From: CAZFGK01 sp964518635
GTDB lineage: Bacteria; Zixibacteria; MSB-5A5; GN15; FEB-12
Assembly (NCBI GenBank): GCA_964518635.1
Contig: CAZFGK010000003.1
Location: forward strand, 1-64,000
Direction: 5' to 3'
Length of the DNA stretch: 64,000 bases
Shown here: piece after piece, positions 63,401 through 64,000 of the stretch
Layout: each line of letters starts with the position of its first letter
How positions within the stretch are numbered: the stretch's first letter is position 1
Position numbers and translations under genes: made by a program
The notes under the pieces: model-generated
The model's input: only the letters and a program-made list of their open reading frames with translations
Databases searched by the model: none
What the model was told of the DNA's origin: nothing

Positions 63401-64000
63401 GAGATGAATGCCAAAGAATCCGTTGCTCGACACGACGCAGTCAGTGATCGTTATGCCATCAAATGATGCTTCTATTCCTGTCGAGCCGTTTCCGGCGGCA
63501 GTTCCGTCCGGTTTGAGGCCGATGATACAATTAGTAATAGTTGATCGGACTCCGGATGAGTGGAAAACGGCAATACCATTTGCTGTGTTCCCGGATACAT
63601 AGCAGGTCGCGTCTACGTCACCAATGTTGCTCGATTGTATTGCGACGCCGATGCCATGATTTCCGTTTGGAATTGTTGCCGTTCCGGTCTTGTTGAGCCC
63701 AATGTAGTTGGAAAGGACAGTTGAGGAATTGTAGAGTTCTAGCCCATCATCGCCATTGCCTGAAATGACATTTCGTTTTGCTAGTTCACTGTCTAGCCCG
63801 CCGATGACACTTCCGGTCCCCAGTACCCAGATGCCGAATCGACCATTGAAACGTTCTTCAGTGCCAGCGGCATTTGTGCCAATCAAATTCCCGGTTACTA
63901 TTGATGAATCCCCATTGATAACGATCCCGTCAATTGTGTTACCTGAGACGACGTTGTCTGTGAGGATCGCAAAGTCACCAGACACTGAAACTCCATTGGC
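60473..64000 (-). CDS. Giant secreted beta-helix/FG-GAP protein with dockerin-like C-terminus, partial
   Basis: The frame is open to the window edge (at least 1175 residues), so the N-terminus lies outside. Layout: right-handed beta-helix repeats (~1-420, GNTIDGIVINGDSSIVTGN pattern), then FG-GAP/VCBS beta-propeller repeats (~545-880, ADFNNDYIDDIVV and VDLNQDGKADIV), then a fibronectin-like part (LSWDTDHAP). It ends with two dockerin-like Ca repeats in the last ~65 residues (CDGTQSVDIADLTILVDHLF and CDGNPGIDIGDLTALVDHLF). Such proteins are exported adhesins or scaffold parts. The dockerin-type tail without cohesin nearby probably serves as a surface or secretion domain, as in several candidate phyla. 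Confidence 0.85.
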   Translation of the reverse strand, partial: ANGVSVSGDFAILTDNVVSGNTIDGIVINGDSSIVTGNLIGTNAAGTEERFNGRFGIWVLGTGSVIGGLDSELAKRNVISGNGDDGLELYNSSTVLSNYIGLNKTGTATIPNGNHGIGVAIQSSNIGDVDATCYVSGNTANGIAVFHSSGVRSTITNCIIGLKPDGTAAGNGSTGIEASFDGITITDCVVSSNGFFGIHLTQNADSSIVTGCYVGTDPTGTTARGNTFYGIYVDARGCEIGTPGSDRRNVFAANASSGVYVADSGSGCIFHGNIIGMDREMESQLSNGGPGLDIKGARDLIVGGPLESQRNFIVGDTFSPAIQIGSSALRPPRHIRIIGNIIGSNGALDPGFESDFGFKFVQSADTIHIGGLTTDSGNTIMNAQRNGIGFAAGPDRKSIRIQNNSIHSNGLLGISLATFGVPTANDLLDIDSGENDQQNYPILDSAIVIGGSTHLYGKLNSEASQTYRLFFYSNSVCDSSGYGEGETPLLSSLQSTNGSGDVTFEVIVPSEVSIGAFITSTATDSEGNTSEFSQCVQVRIPSFSVTPTADTADVFFIEEADLDRDNRQDFVFTGTTADSLFVSFGKPDGTLESPIALADIQRADITIDYLNNDTLLDIMARTSTQLYTLLNLGSRNFSVSSLPLAREVFDAASTQFPSVASGYFNSGSDLDLILSQNRLIFGDGVGGYAAPTTLPFSFDDVDVADFNNDYIDDIVVTRVDSAVVYTNNGSGVFTRTGEIQLRPFVTDFTRVRSSVDLNQDGKADIVTIAGNSTGANDTTIVTAALGNGLGTVTPSDTIRITGRGLNFTVSDIDLDNDLDITIITADTRDLVIYRGDNTGTFTFETTIDLGTGSGALYGLSGGDLDRNGNIDLVAGGTGGNSIILAINQAAAGAILPEEMVVTAFDNAFLSIVDPNGLIVSDNLQSIAGSDYGRVDFNVNGQLDDRAFNYNLIDGEYDITAGFRPAPMGPVRLDVGIGINGFQERTVFQNYNPGSTNPGDTVHFPFQYPDKTTPGSGVPVNTAQPNLSWDTDHAPQRALAITYRIQLSAYHDFRTTFIDSFGLASPAFQIPIPLAADSVYYWRVAFGDNPFSIASALYIATLGCCVGTTGNADCDGTQSVDIADLTILVDHLFISFTPLCCASEGNCDGNPGIDIGDLTALVDHLFISFAPLANCQ

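Overview
The window looks like chromosomal DNA of a Gram-negative (diderm) bacterium. There are many signal peptides, lipoproteins and outer-membrane barrels, a Wza-like polysaccharide export protein, two chaperone-type prolyl isomerases and TolC-type channels. My best guess is a candidate phylum of the FCB superphylum, Zixibacteria-like. This rests on the duplicated dockerin-like C-terminus (VDIADLT...LVDHLF) of the giant beta-helix protein at the right end, together with DUF3857 proteins, a BshB1-type deacetylase and HPr kinase. It is an inference, not a proven assignment. There is one 100-N assembly gap (22497-22596) inside a tandem repeat.

Layout. Positions 1-4.9 kb (minus strand) hold an exopolysaccharide cluster: Wza-like export protein, polyprenyl-phosphate sugar transferase, and a truncated Wzi-like barrel. 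Positions 5.3-15.5 kb hold a FadL-like porin, an esterase-like lipoprotein lacking its nucleophile, a bacillithiol-type deacetylase, a quinone-reductase-like dehydrogenase, an MFS exporter, an NAD-binding protein, a spermidine-synthase-like gene broken by an in-frame TGA, and two lipoproteins sharing a domain, one of them a trypsin-like protease. Positions 16-17.6 kb are a scar of mobile DNA: the tail of an IS3-type transposase, a broken replication-relaxation gene, a conserved hypothetical gene, and a copper ATPase cut off after its N-terminal metal-binding domains.

Positions 17.6-31.9 kb (all minus strand) carry two heavy-metal RND efflux operons, each starting with a small Cys-rich secreted protein. 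One is of Cu/Ag (Cus) type, with a CusB adaptor carrying a tandem array of heavy-metal-binding domains. The other is of Zn/Co/Cd (Czc) type, with a His-rich CzcB. A Cys-rich SO_0444/ArsP-type permease, an orphan protease prodomain, two copies of a short repeat, a tyrosine recombinase and an intact tRNA-Asn follow at 32-35 kb. The region 16-35 kb therefore reads as a metal-resistance island abutting tRNA-Asn.

Positions 35.3-47.5 kb look like core genome: a double-PDZ protein, HPr kinase, two envelope prolyl isomerases (PpiC lipoprotein and SurA), an S4 RNA-binding protein, a MoxR ATPase/VWA pair, three tandem small barrel-like proteins and a SulP transporter. Positions 47.7-51.5 kb hold two DUF3857 transglutaminase-like proteins, one with an intact triad and one without its Cys. 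tmRNA (ssrA) lies at 51.8 kb, followed by an atypical metallo-beta-lactamase-fold gene and a degenerate copy of the ssrA 3' end, which suggests an old insertion at ssrA. The right end carries a papain-like protein, membrane proteins, a methyltransferase, a Ser/Thr kinase with TPRs divergent from a GAF-PP2C phosphatase, and a giant secreted beta-helix/FG-GAP/dockerin-like protein running off the window.
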